A DNA stretch of 10,790 bases from Paracoccaceae bacterium. Lineage in GTDB: Bacteria > Pseudomonadota > Alphaproteobacteria > Rhodobacterales > Rhodobacteraceae. Under the pieces are notes generated by a model, which had not been told where the DNA came from, did not search any database, and saw only the letters and a program-made list of their open reading frames with translations. Numbering within the stretch: position 1 is the first letter of the stretch; each line of letters opens with the position of its first letter. A program made the position numbers and the translations under genes. The DNA is taken from NCBI GenBank assembly GCA_007131945.1, contig SLPP01000231.1, positions 1 to 10,790 on the forward strand, in the 5' to 3' direction. This document shows, in pieces, positions 1 through 7,052 of this stretch.

Positions 1-160
1 CGGTATTCTTCTTCATGGCGTTCGGGCCGCGCCTTGAACCGGTGGCGGCTTGCGGCCCTCACTCTCCCTGGCGGTTCCAGCCGCCGGTTGGGTGGTTGCA
101 AGTTCACCCGGAGATTACGCCACCTTCGAATTTCCACCACTTCCGAGACACGACCCGGAC

Positions 161-405
161 CTACTGGACGAAGCGCTGCAAGCGGCGGTAGGTCGAGGCG
201 ATCAGCACCGTCCCTTCCGCTCGCGGGCGATGTGGCCGAGATCGGTCTTGCGGGCGCTGATCATCCCAAACGGCAGAAGGCACAGCGTCTCAAGCCGGCT
301 CTTGCTCAGATCGACATGCGGGCGCAGAAAGCTTTCCAGGGCGGTGATGGTGCGTCGGGAAATCCGGACGTTTCCTTTGTCGAAGTCGTCCGGAAAACCA
401 CCTCT
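161..405 (-). pseudogene. Decayed IS4-type transposase, N-terminal fragment
   Basis: On the minus strand, codons from about 390 down to 205 read as a convincing transposase N-terminus. It includes RISRRTITALESFLRPHVDL, then SKSRLETLCLL, GMISARKTDL and GHIARER. The frame hits TGA at 204-202. A shift of one base near 211-213 restores the reading TVLIASTYRRLQRFVQ before a TAG at 163-161. The 'STYRRLQRFxQ' block following a helical 'R..NL..IA.ER' region is typical of the N-terminal part of IS4-type DDE transposases, although the exact IS family was not verified. No start codon is visible: the same frame is closed by TGA at 408-406. No DDE catalytic core follows. The fragment is therefore truncated at both ends and frameshifted, and cannot be active. 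The longer open frames crossing this interval have low-complexity, Arg/Pro-rich translations and are chance openings. Confidence 0.7.
363..394. repeat. 8-bp inverted repeat within the transposase relic
   Basis: TCCGGACG at 363-370 and its exact reverse complement CGTCCGGA at 387-394 flank a 16-nt spacer. It overlaps the first codons of the decayed transposase. It could form a small stem-loop in either strand, but its position inside the relic gives no clear function. In DNA this GC-rich an 8-bp repeat may be chance. Confidence 0.4.
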
Positions 406-650
406 TCACCCCCCTCCGCCAGACCACTGTCGTGCAGTGCGGCGCTTGAAACCATTGCCCTGCCTCGGGATGCTCGCGCCAAGGCGGCGGGGCCCGAGGC
501 GCGACGCCGTCGGTGGGAAGGGCGCTCGCGAACCGCGCCGGGCCGGTCGCGGCAAACCGGACGGCCCTTCGGGTCGGCCGATGCGTTTGCCCGCACGACA
601 GGGCGCGTGTGAAAGCGTTCCCACGGAAACCCCTGAGTTGAAGAGAGCAT
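406..650. other. Unassigned GC-rich stretch, no gene seen
   Basis: No open frame on either strand here has a plausible start, ribosome binding site and protein-like composition. Translations are rich in Arg, Pro, Ala and Gly in every frame, as expected for non-coding GC-rich DNA. Positions 1-160 are similar and are probably further debris from the insertion that left the transposase fragment. No tRNA or other RNA gene was recognised. Confidence 0.5.
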
Positions 651-679
651 TTGACTTGGCATCGCGCGTTCGGCACTCT
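651..679 (+). promoter_or_regulatory. Weak candidate promoter for the protease/MBL unit
   Basis: TTGACT at 651-656 matches five of six bases of the sigma-70 -35 consensus. A hexamer 17 bp downstream, CACTCT at 674-679, is a poor -10 element. Transcription from here would begin about 20 nt before the protease start codon, just 5' of the Shine-Dalgarno sequence. The good -35 is the only real support, so an upstream promoter is equally possible. Confidence 0.25.
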
Positions 680-705
680 GCCCCCGGGTGAAGGGGGACG
701 GCAGA
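677..705 (+). promoter_or_regulatory. Stem-loop enclosing the ribosome binding site of the protease gene
   Basis: TCTGCC (677-682) pairs perfectly with GGCAGA (700-705). CCC (683-685) pairs with GGG (695-697), leaving a 2-nt bulge (698-699) and a 9-nt loop. The 3' arm ends on the base before the ATG at 706. The Shine-Dalgarno heptamer AAGGGGG (691-697) lies partly in the loop and partly in the stem. Such a structure would limit ribosome access unless melted or bound by a factor. The pairing is seen directly; the regulatory role is inferred, and folding energy was not computed. Confidence 0.5.
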
Positions 706-3700
706 ATGCCGGACGGTGAAATCCGCCTGATGGTGAAAGGCGCGGCGCTGGGGTCGCGCTTCGCACTGGGTTCGGGACGGTCGGCGCTTCGCGGGCAGGC
801 CGAGCCGCTCTTCGAAAGCATCGGCGACCGGCGGCTGGGCGCGGCTCCGGACGGCGACACTTGGCAGCTTCTGCGCTTCGGGGCCGAGACGGCCCCGTCG
901 CCCTGGGACCTCTGCCACGCGATCCTGCGCGGCGGCATGGGCTTCGCCGCGGTCCCCGGCGCGCAATTCGCCGAACCCGATCTCGAGCAGCGTTGGGCCT
1001 TCGCCGACGAGGCGGTCGAGGCGATGCGGCTGGCCGAATCCTGCCCGCCGACCGGTGCGCCGCAGAACCCGAGATTCCCCATCGGCCCGCAATCGGGCGC
1101 GCATGCGATGTGGCATGCCGGCCCCGACCACGGCCAGTTCGCGCAGATCGGCGGCATCTTCGATCCCGAGCGCGGGCCGCGCGTGCGCATCGCGCAACTC
1201 GATACCGGCTTCGATCCGCATCACCAGACGCTGCCGGCGCGGCTGCGTCACGACCTGCAGCGCAGTTTCGTCCGCGGCGAGCGGCCGGATGACGCGACCG
1301 ACCGCGCCGGCGGCTTGATCAACAAGGCGCCGGGGCACGGCACCGGGACGATGGGCATCCTCGCCGGGCGCACGACCGGCGCCGCGCCCTGGGCCGAGGT
1401 GATCCCGCTCCGCGTCGCCAACGCGGTCGTTCTCTTCGCCAACAGCGCCATCGCCCGCGCGCTCGACTACGTTCACGGGCTGTGCAAGGACCCGCAGACC
1501 TTCGTCCATGTCGTGACGATGAGCATGGGCGGACTCGCCTCGCGCGCCTGGGCCGAAGCGGTCAACGCACTCTATGACCGCGGCGTGACGGTGGTCAGCG
1601 CGGCGGGCAACAACTACGGCAACCTGCCGACCCGCTTCCTGGTGTTTCCGGCGCGCTTCAACCGCGTGACGGCGGCCTGCGGAGTGATGGCGGATCTGAC
1701 GCCCTATGCCGATCTCGGGCTGACGCGGATGGCGGGCAATTATGGCCCGGCCTCAGCGATGCGCACCGCCGTCGCCGCCTCGACACCGAACATGCCCTGG
1801 CCGCGGATGGGCTGCGCCGGGATCGTCGACAGCGACGGCGCCGGCACCTCGGCGGCGACGCCGCAGGTCGCCGCGGCCGCGGCGCTCTGGATCGCGCGGC
1901 ATCACGACGCCTGGGAGGCCTATCCCGAGGGCTGGATGCGGGTCGAGGCGGTACGCCACGCGCTTTTCTCGACCGCGGTGCCGGGGCGGGACGCGCAGGA
2001 GCGCGAGCGGCTCGGCTACGGCCGGTTGCGGGCGGCCGCGGCCCTGACCGTCGGCCAGCCCGCCGAGGCCGGCATCCTGACCCGCGAAGCCCCCGACTCC
2101 ACCCGGTTCGGCGCCTTCCGCATGCTTCTCGGCCTCGGTGCCGCCGGACGCGAGCCCGGCGAGGCCGAGATGCTGGAACTGGAGGCGCTGCAACTGTCGC
2201 AATCGGCCGAGATCGAGGCGCTGCTACCCGAGGGACCCGATGTCGCGCCGGACGACCCCGCCGAGCTCGCCCGCCTGCGCGAGGCGCTTGCCGATGCGCC
2301 CGGCGCGTCGCAGGCGCTGAGGGCGGCGCTGGGGCGGGCCGCCGACCGGCCGGTCGGTTCCGCCGCCGCGCTTGCGCTGCCGGGCGCGGACGCGATCCGC
2401 CGTCGGCAGCTTGAACACGCGCTCGACCCGCCGCTCGATGCACCGCCGCGACGGCGTCTGCAGGCCTTCGCCTTCGACCCGTCGATGGGCGCCGAACTGA
2501 CAACGCTCGGCCTGAACCATGCCGTACTGTCGATCCCCTGGGAGAAGCTCGAACCCGGACCCGTCGGCCGCTATCTCGAGGTGATCGACATCGACCCTCC
2601 CAGCCGGCTGGCCTATGCCCCGTTAGATCTGGACGCGCCCGCGGCGCTGGCTGGCGACGGGCTGGCGCCGTCCGAATCCGATCCGCGCTTTCACCAGCAG
2701 ATGGTCTATGCCGTCGCCATGCGCACGATCGAGGCCTTCGAGGAGGCGCTGGGGCGCGCCGCGCTCTGGGCGCCGCATGTTTCGCGCGACGCGCAGGGGA
2801 ACGAGCGGGTCGAATTCGTCGAGAAATTGCGTATCCACCCGCATGCCCTGCGCGAGGCCAATGCGTATTACAGCCCCGACCGGCAGGCGCTGCTCTTCGG
2901 CTATTTCGAATCGACCGGGGCGCGGGCGGGCGAGCTGGTCTTCACCTGCCTCTCGCACGACATCATCGCCCACGAGGTGACACACGCGCTGCTCGACGGG
3001 CTGCACCGGCGCATGCGCGAGCCGACCAATCCCGACGTGCTGGCCTTCCACGAGGCCTTTGCCGACGCGGTGGCGCTGTTTCAGCATTTCAGCCTGCCCG
3101 AGGCGCTGCGCGCCGAGATCGCGCGCACCCGCGGCGATCTCGGGCAGGAGGGGCTCCTGGGCGCACTGGCGCAGCAGTTCGGCCAGGCGCTGCATGGTCA
3201 CGGCGCGCTGCGCGAGTTCCTCGGCGAGCGCGGCAAGGACGGTGTCTGGCGCCCGCGCCCGCCGCAGCTAGACGACTATGAGCAGTATCGCCGCAAGGGC
3301 CCGCACGCGCTGGGCGCGGTGCTGGTCGCGGCGCTGTTCGATGCCTTCCTGCAGATCTATCGCCGCCGTGCCCGGGCGGCAGTGCGCCTGGCGACCGGCG
3401 GGTCGGGCGTGCTGCCCGAGGGCGAGCTTGCCCCCGACCTTGTCACCCGGTTGGCCGAGGAAGCCGCGCGGACCGCGCGCCATGTCCTGCGCATGGTGAT
3501 CCGCGCGCTCGACTACTGCCCGCCGGTAGACATCACTTTCGGCGAATACCTGCGCGCGCTCATCACCGCCGACCGCGACATGGTGCCGGACGACGATATG
3601 CATTATCGCGTGGCCTTCGTCTCGGCCTTCCGTTCCCGCGGGATCCGGGCGGAGGGCGTGCGGCACGTCTCGGCCGATGCGCTGTTCTGGGAGGAACCGC

Positions 3701-4281
3701 CCGAGCAGCCCGCGGATCTGGAGGATCTGCTGGGCAGGCTATCGCTGGGTTGGACGCGCGGCGCCGAACGGCCCGAGATCGCGCGGATCTGCGACGAGAA
3801 CGTCGCCGAGGTCCAGCTTTGGCTCGACCGGCGGGCCGAGGACGGAGTGCTCGCCGGGTTCGGGCTGATGCGCGCCGGGCGGCGTGGCGAGGCCCTGCCC
3901 CTCGACGGGATCGCGGGGACGCTGACGCCGCTCACGGTGCAATCGGTGCGCCCCTGCCGCCGCGTCGGGCCGGACGGCGATACCCGCCGCGACCTGGTGG
4001 TCGAGATCACCCAGGACTGGACCGCCGACGCGGTCCCCGGCATTCGCTTCAGCGGCGGGGCGACGCTCCTGATCGATCTCGAGACCAAGAAGGTCCGCTA
4101 CTGCGTGCGCAAACGCGTCGCCAATGCCCGTCGCGTCCGCGAGCAGATCGGCTTCGCCGCCGAGGCCGGCGGGGCCGGGCTGACCGACGCGGCCTTCGGA
4201 CTGGCACGCGCGGGCGGACCCTTCGCCGTGCTCCATGCCGGGCCGGGCGTCTGGGAAGGGGGCGGCGATGGCGAAGCCTAA
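706..4281 (+). CDS. Fused S8 subtilisin-like serine protease and M4-like gluzincin metalloprotease
   Basis: A predicted dual endopeptidase of 1191 residues. No signal peptide or membrane segment is visible, so it probably acts in the cytoplasm. Residues ~1-110 resemble a prodomain ending in 'FAEPD'. Residues ~155-435 form an S8 domain with a complete active site: D166 (DTG), H211 (HGTGT), oxyanion N302 (AAGNN) and S382 (GTSAATP). Residues ~440-580 are a helical linker. Residues ~583-970 are a thermolysin-like domain with HEVTH at 756-760, third zinc ligand E783 in HEAFAD (compare NEAxSD of M4), and H867 as a possible transition-state histidine. The end, ~1000-1191, is unrecognised and contains a beta-rich 'LLIDLETKKVRYC' segment. 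The ATG at 706 is chosen over a GTG at 688 because AAGGGGG lies 8 nt upstream of it. Its 3' end overlaps the MBL gene by 14 bp. Domain calls are strong; biological role and substrate are unknown. Confidence 0.9.
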   Translation: MPDGEIRLMVKGAALGSRFALGSGRSALRGQAEPLFESIGDRRLGAAPDGDTWQLLRFGAETAPSPWDLCHAILRGGMGFAAVPGAQFAEPDLEQRWAFADEAVEAMRLAESCPPTGAPQNPRFPIGPQSGAHAMWHAGPDHGQFAQIGGIFDPERGPRVRIAQLDTGFDPHHQTLPARLRHDLQRSFVRGERPDDATDRAGGLINKAPGHGTGTMGILAGRTTGAAPWAEVIPLRVANAVVLFANSAIARALDYVHGLCKDPQTFVHVVTMSMGGLASRAWAEAVNALYDRGVTVVSAAGNNYGNLPTRFLVFPARFNRVTAACGVMADLTPYADLGLTRMAGNYGPASAMRTAVAASTPNMPWPRMGCAGIVDSDGAGTSAATPQVAAAAALWIARHHDAWEAYPEGWMRVEAVRHALFSTAVPGRDAQERERLGYGRLRAAAALTVGQPAEAGILTREAPDSTRFGAFRMLLGLGAAGREPGEAEMLELEALQLSQSAEIEALLPEGPDVAPDDPAELARLREALADAPGASQALRAALGRAADRPVGSAAALALPGADAIRRRQLEHALDPPLDAPPRRRLQAFAFDPSMGAELTTLGLNHAVLSIPWEKLEPGPVGRYLEVIDIDPPSRLAYAPLDLDAPAALAGDGLAPSESDPRFHQQMVYAVAMRTIEAFEEALGRAALWAPHVSRDAQGNERVEFVEKLRIHPHALREANAYYSPDRQALLFGYFESTGARAGELVFTCLSHDIIAHEVTHALLDGLHRRMREPTNPDVLAFHEAFADAVALFQHFSLPEALRAEIARTRGDLGQEGLLGALAQQFGQALHGHGALREFLGERGKDGVWRPRPPQLDDYEQYRRKGPHALGAVLVAALFDAFLQIYRRRARAAVRLATGGSGVLPEGELAPDLVTRLAEEAARTARHVLRMVIRALDYCPPVDITFGEYLRALITADRDMVPDDDMHYRVAFVSAFRSRGIRAEGVRHVSADALFWEEPPEQPADLEDLLGRLSLGWTRGAERPEIARICDENVAEVQLWLDRRAEDGVLAGFGLMRAGRRGEALPLDGIAGTLTPLTVQSVRPCRRVGPDGDTRRDLVVEITQDWTADAVPGIRFSGGATLLIDLETKKVRYCVRKRVANARRVREQIGFAAEAGGAGLTDAAFGLARAGGPFAVLHAGPGVWEGGGDGEA
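4256..4262 (+). promoter_or_regulatory. Ribosome binding site that decides the MBL start
   Basis: AAGGGGG, the same heptamer as in front of the protease gene, lies inside the protease coding region and 5 nt before the ATG at 4268. This favours 4268 over the in-frame ATG at 4235, which would add 11 residues and has no comparable purine-rich element. It also implies that ribosomes finishing the protease can re-initiate on the MBL gene. Confidence 0.6.
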
Positions 4282-5701
4282 GAATCCCACCACCGGGGGG
4301 AGGCGCCGTCTGGCGGCAACCGACACCGAGAGCGAGAGCAAGGCTGCAGGCAAGATCGGTGGAGCCAAGTCCGGCGGCAAGACCAGACGCAAGACGAGCG
4401 GCAAGGCGAGCGGCAAGGCGCAGGCCTTCCGGGCGCGGGTGCGGATGTATCGCCAGGGAGTGGGCGATTGCCTGCTGGTCAGCCTGCCGCGCAGCTCCGG
4501 CGACGGGCTCTTCCACATCATGATCGATTGCGGCGTGCTGCTGGGCACGCCCGATCAGAGGGGCTGGATGCAGCGCATCGTCGCCGACATCGCCGAGACG
4601 ACCGGCGGCAAGGTCGATCTTCTGGCCGTGACGCACGAGCACTGGGATCACCTCTCGGGCTTTCTCGATGCCGCCGACGAGCTGGCCGCGATCGAATTCG
4701 GCCAAGTATGGATGAGCTGGGCCGAGAACCCCGACGACGAACAGGCGCAGGCGCTGGAAGCGGCGCGCGCGCAGGCGATCCGCGCGCTGCGCCTGGCCGA
4801 GGCGCGGCTGGGGCTTGCCGGCGCGCCCGAGGCGCAACCGGTCGCCGATCTGATGTCGCTCTTCGGCAGCCGCGGCCGCTCAACCCGCGACGCGCTTGAC
4901 GCAGCGCGCCGGCTCGCCCCCGCGGGCGGGCCGCGGTATCTGGAACCCGGCGAGACGGTGCCGCTGGACGACGCCGCGGCGCGCGTCCACGTGCTGGGCC
5001 CGCCGCGCGACGAGACGCTCCTGCGCCGCTCGAACCCCCGCCGTGGCGAGGGCTACGGCTTCGCCCTCGGCTTCGCGCTCGACGAGGCGCTGGCACTTAT
5101 GGACGAGGAGGCCCCCGACGGCCCCTTCGCCGCCCGCTGGGGCATCCCGCTGGTTCTCGCCAGAAGCCAGCCCTTCTTCCGCCGCGCCATCGACTCGCCG
5201 GGACAGGAATGGCGTCGGATCGACCTGGCCTGGCTCGACGGGGCGCTTGACCTGGCGCTGCGGCTCGATCGCGACACCAACAATTCGAGCCTAGTGCTGG
5301 CCTTCGAGCTGGCCGAGGGCGACGTGCTCCTGTTCGCCGCCGATGCCCAGGTCGGCAACTGGCGGTCGTGGCAGGCGCTCGAGTTCGACGGTGGCGCAGG
5401 CCGCCTGAGCGGGCCCGACCTGCTGGCACGAACGGTGCTTTACAAGGTCGGCCATCACGGCAGCCACAATGCCACGCTGCGCGCGCAGGGACTTGAGCAG
5501 ATGACGCGGTTGAAGACCGCGCTGGTGCCGGTCGACGAGGCGGTCGCCCGCGCGCGGAACTGGACACGCATCCCGCTGCCCGAGCTGCTGGAGGCACTGG
5601 ACGCGCAGACCGAGGGGCGCGTGCTGCGCGCCGACGCGCCGGCGCCGGCGGCTGCCGCGGATATCGACGCCACCGCCCTGCGCTTCGACGTCTTCCTCTG
5701 A
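4268..5701 (+). CDS. Metallo-beta-lactamase-fold hydrolase, ComEC-like type
   Basis: A predicted soluble metal-dependent hydrolase of 477 residues. Residues 1-~55 are a lysine/glycine/serine-rich, probably disordered tail with repeated 'SGK' units. The MBL fold follows. It has an opening strand 'GVGDCLLVSL', a 'MIDCG' strand, the metal-binding motif THEHWDH at 122-128 (HxHxDH, ligands H123, H125, D127, H128), an Ala/Glu-rich helical insertion near 155-185, D359 in 'LLFAADAQ', and HHGSH at 396-400 in a 'KVGHHGSHN' context. The last two resemble the MBL domain of ComEC and related nucleases or phosphodiesterases. It lacks the ComEC membrane channel and any obvious accessory nuclease domain. The metal ligands look intact, so catalysis is likely. 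The substrate (nucleic acid, nucleotide or other phosphoester) cannot be told from sequence. The 14-bp overlap with the protease gene points to a shared pathway and fixed stoichiometry. Confidence 0.88.
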   Translation: MAKPKNPTTGGRRRLAATDTESESKAAGKIGGAKSGGKTRRKTSGKASGKAQAFRARVRMYRQGVGDCLLVSLPRSSGDGLFHIMIDCGVLLGTPDQRGWMQRIVADIAETTGGKVDLLAVTHEHWDHLSGFLDAADELAAIEFGQVWMSWAENPDDEQAQALEAARAQAIRALRLAEARLGLAGAPEAQPVADLMSLFGSRGRSTRDALDAARRLAPAGGPRYLEPGETVPLDDAAARVHVLGPPRDETLLRRSNPRRGEGYGFALGFALDEALALMDEEAPDGPFAARWGIPLVLARSQPFFRRAIDSPGQEWRRIDLAWLDGALDLALRLDRDTNNSSLVLAFELAEGDVLLFAADAQVGNWRSWQALEFDGGAGRLSGPDLLARTVLYKVGHHGSHNATLRAQGLEQMTRLKTALVPVDEAVARARNWTRIPLPELLEALDAQTEGRVLRADAPAPAAAADIDATALRFDVFL

Positions 5702-5734
5702 ACGCCGCCGCTTTCACGGGATTGCGAGGGTTTT

Positions 5735-5765
5735 TTCGGTGGCTTTTCGGCGCATCGGCTATACT
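5735..5765 (+). promoter_or_regulatory. Candidate promoter of the RND efflux pair
   Basis: TATACT at 5760-5765 matches five of six bases of the -10 consensus and stands out in this GC-rich DNA. The best -35 options, such as TTCGGT at 5735-5740, are weak and 19 bp away. The T-run at 5731-5736 has no preceding hairpin, so it is not called a terminator. The resulting leader would be about 55 nt. This supports the RND genes being a separate transcription unit from the protease/MBL pair. Confidence 0.4.
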
Positions 5766-5827
5766 TTGCCTGCTGCGCGACGGAGACGGCGACCTTCTGC
5801 GTGCAAGGATGACGCATCGGACAGGGC

Positions 5828-7051
5828 ATGGGCGCGATCGGAAGATATCTGGGACAGGCGCTGGCGGTGGTCGCGGTCGTGGCCGCCGCCGTGGTGATCT
5901 GGGCCGTCTGGTTGCCCGCATCGCATCCGCTGCTCGACCGTCTGGGGCTACTCGCCCCGCTCGAACGCGCCGGCCTGCCGATCGCGCGCGGGGCGGAGGG
6001 CAATGACGCCGGGCGACCGGGCGGCCCTGGCGGTTTCGGCGGCGGCGCCGTCGCGGTGATCGCCGGAGAGGTTGCCGAGGTGGCGCTGCGCGACCGGGTA
6101 AGCGCCATCGGCACGGGTGCGGCGCGGCGCTCGGTCGTGCTTCAACCCGAGGTTTCGGGGCGCGTGGTCGAGATCGCGGTCGAGCCGGGCGCCTGGGTGG
6201 AGGCCGGCACGACCATTGCGCGGCTCGACGACCAGGCCGAGACCATCGCCCGCGATCGCGCCGTGCTGTTGCTGGACGAGGCGCTCGATACCGCAGACCG
6301 GCTGGAGCGGCTCCGCGCCAGCGGGACCGCCACGGCCGTGCAGATCCGCGAGGCGGATCTTGCGGTACGCACCGCCGAGCTCGCCTTACGCGAGGCCGAA
6401 TTCGATCTGTCGCGCCGCGCGGTCCGGGCGCCGATCGACGGCTGGATCGGCCTGATCGACGCCGAAATCGGCGACCAGGTCGGCCCCGGAACGCAGATCG
6501 CGCGGATCGACGATCGCTCGGTCCTGCTGGTCGAGTTCCGCGTGCCCGAACGCCTGGTCGGCCGCATCGCCTCCGGCGACGGCCTGCGCGTGGCGCCGCT
6601 CGCCCGGCGCGATGCGCCGCTCGAGGGGCGGGTGCACGCCATTGACAGCCGCGTCGACGAGGCCGGCCGCAACCTGCGCATCCAGGCCGAGATCGCCAAT
6701 GACGAGGACCGCCTGCGCGCCGGCATGGCCTTCGCCATCGAGATGGAATTCGCCGGCAAGATGCATCCGGCGGTCGAGCCGCTGGCGATCCAGTGGTCTA
6801 ACGAGGGCGCCTATGTCTGGGCCGTGCGCGACGGGCGCGCGGAACGCGTCGATGTGCGCATCCTACAGCGCGCCAATGGCCGGGTGCTGGTCGCCGGCGA
6901 TCTTGCCGCGGGCGAACATGTGGTGCTCGAGGGCGTGCAGAGCCTGCGCGACGGTGCCGAGGTCGAGATGCGCGACCGCGACTCGCGTCCCGGCGACCGC
7001 AGCGAGGGCGAGGTCAGGGCGAAGGCCGGTGCCGGGCTTTCCGAGACCTGA
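5828..7051 (+). CDS. RND efflux periplasmic adaptor (membrane fusion protein, HlyD/AcrA type)
   Basis: A 407-residue adaptor that would bridge the RND pump encoded next to it and an outer-membrane channel. Residues ~8-29 form a hydrophobic anchor with no lipobox cysteine, so it is probably held by an uncleaved N-terminal helix. A Gly/Pro-rich spacer lies at ~60-73. A split lipoyl domain occupies ~106-136 ('VSGRVVEIAVEPGAWV') and ~199-228 ('RAPIDGWIGLIDAEIGDQV'). Between them is a short helical hairpin, ~139-195. A beta-barrel domain follows (~231-310), then the membrane-proximal domain. The ATG at 5828 has only a weak upstream purine stretch. Its TGA is separated from the pump's start codon by one base, so the two are clearly one operon. 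The specific export substrate is unknown. Confidence 0.9.
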   Translation: MGAIGRYLGQALAVVAVVAAAVVIWAVWLPASHPLLDRLGLLAPLERAGLPIARGAEGNDAGRPGGPGGFGGGAVAVIAGEVAEVALRDRVSAIGTGAARRSVVLQPEVSGRVVEIAVEPGAWVEAGTTIARLDDQAETIARDRAVLLLDEALDTADRLERLRASGTATAVQIREADLAVRTAELALREAEFDLSRRAVRAPIDGWIGLIDAEIGDQVGPGTQIARIDDRSVLLVEFRVPERLVGRIASGDGLRVAPLARRDAPLEGRVHAIDSRVDEAGRNLRIQAEIANDEDRLRAGMAFAIEMEFAGKMHPAVEPLAIQWSNEGAYVWAVRDGRAERVDVRILQRANGRVLVAGDLAAGEHVVLEGVQSLRDGAEVEMRDRDSRPGDRSEGEVRAKAGAGLSET

Positions 7052-7052
7052 G

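Noticed and set aside
688-690. GTG start for the double protease
   Set aside because: The ATG at 706 has AAGGGGG at a good distance. The GTG would lie before that element and has no clear Shine-Dalgarno of its own.
34-691. Plus-strand open frames of about 190-210 codons at the left edge
   Set aside because: Translations are Arg/Pro/Ser-rich with no motif, no ribosome binding site, and run antisense to a recognisable transposase relic.
306-1509. Long minus-strand open frames antisense to the start of the protease gene
   Set aside because: The opposite strand encodes an unmistakable S8 protease. The antisense products have GC-shadow composition and no motif.
4235-4237. Upstream ATG for the MBL gene
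   Set aside because: No purine-rich ribosome binding site precedes it, whereas the ATG at 4268 has a strong one.
5731-5736. T-run as an intrinsic terminator of the protease/MBL unit
   Set aside because: No stable GC stem directly precedes it.
6612-7052. Upstream extension of the pump reading frame into the adaptor gene
   Set aside because: The extension is out of frame with the adaptor, is Arg/Ser/Pro-rich, and the pump's conserved N-terminus begins after 7053.
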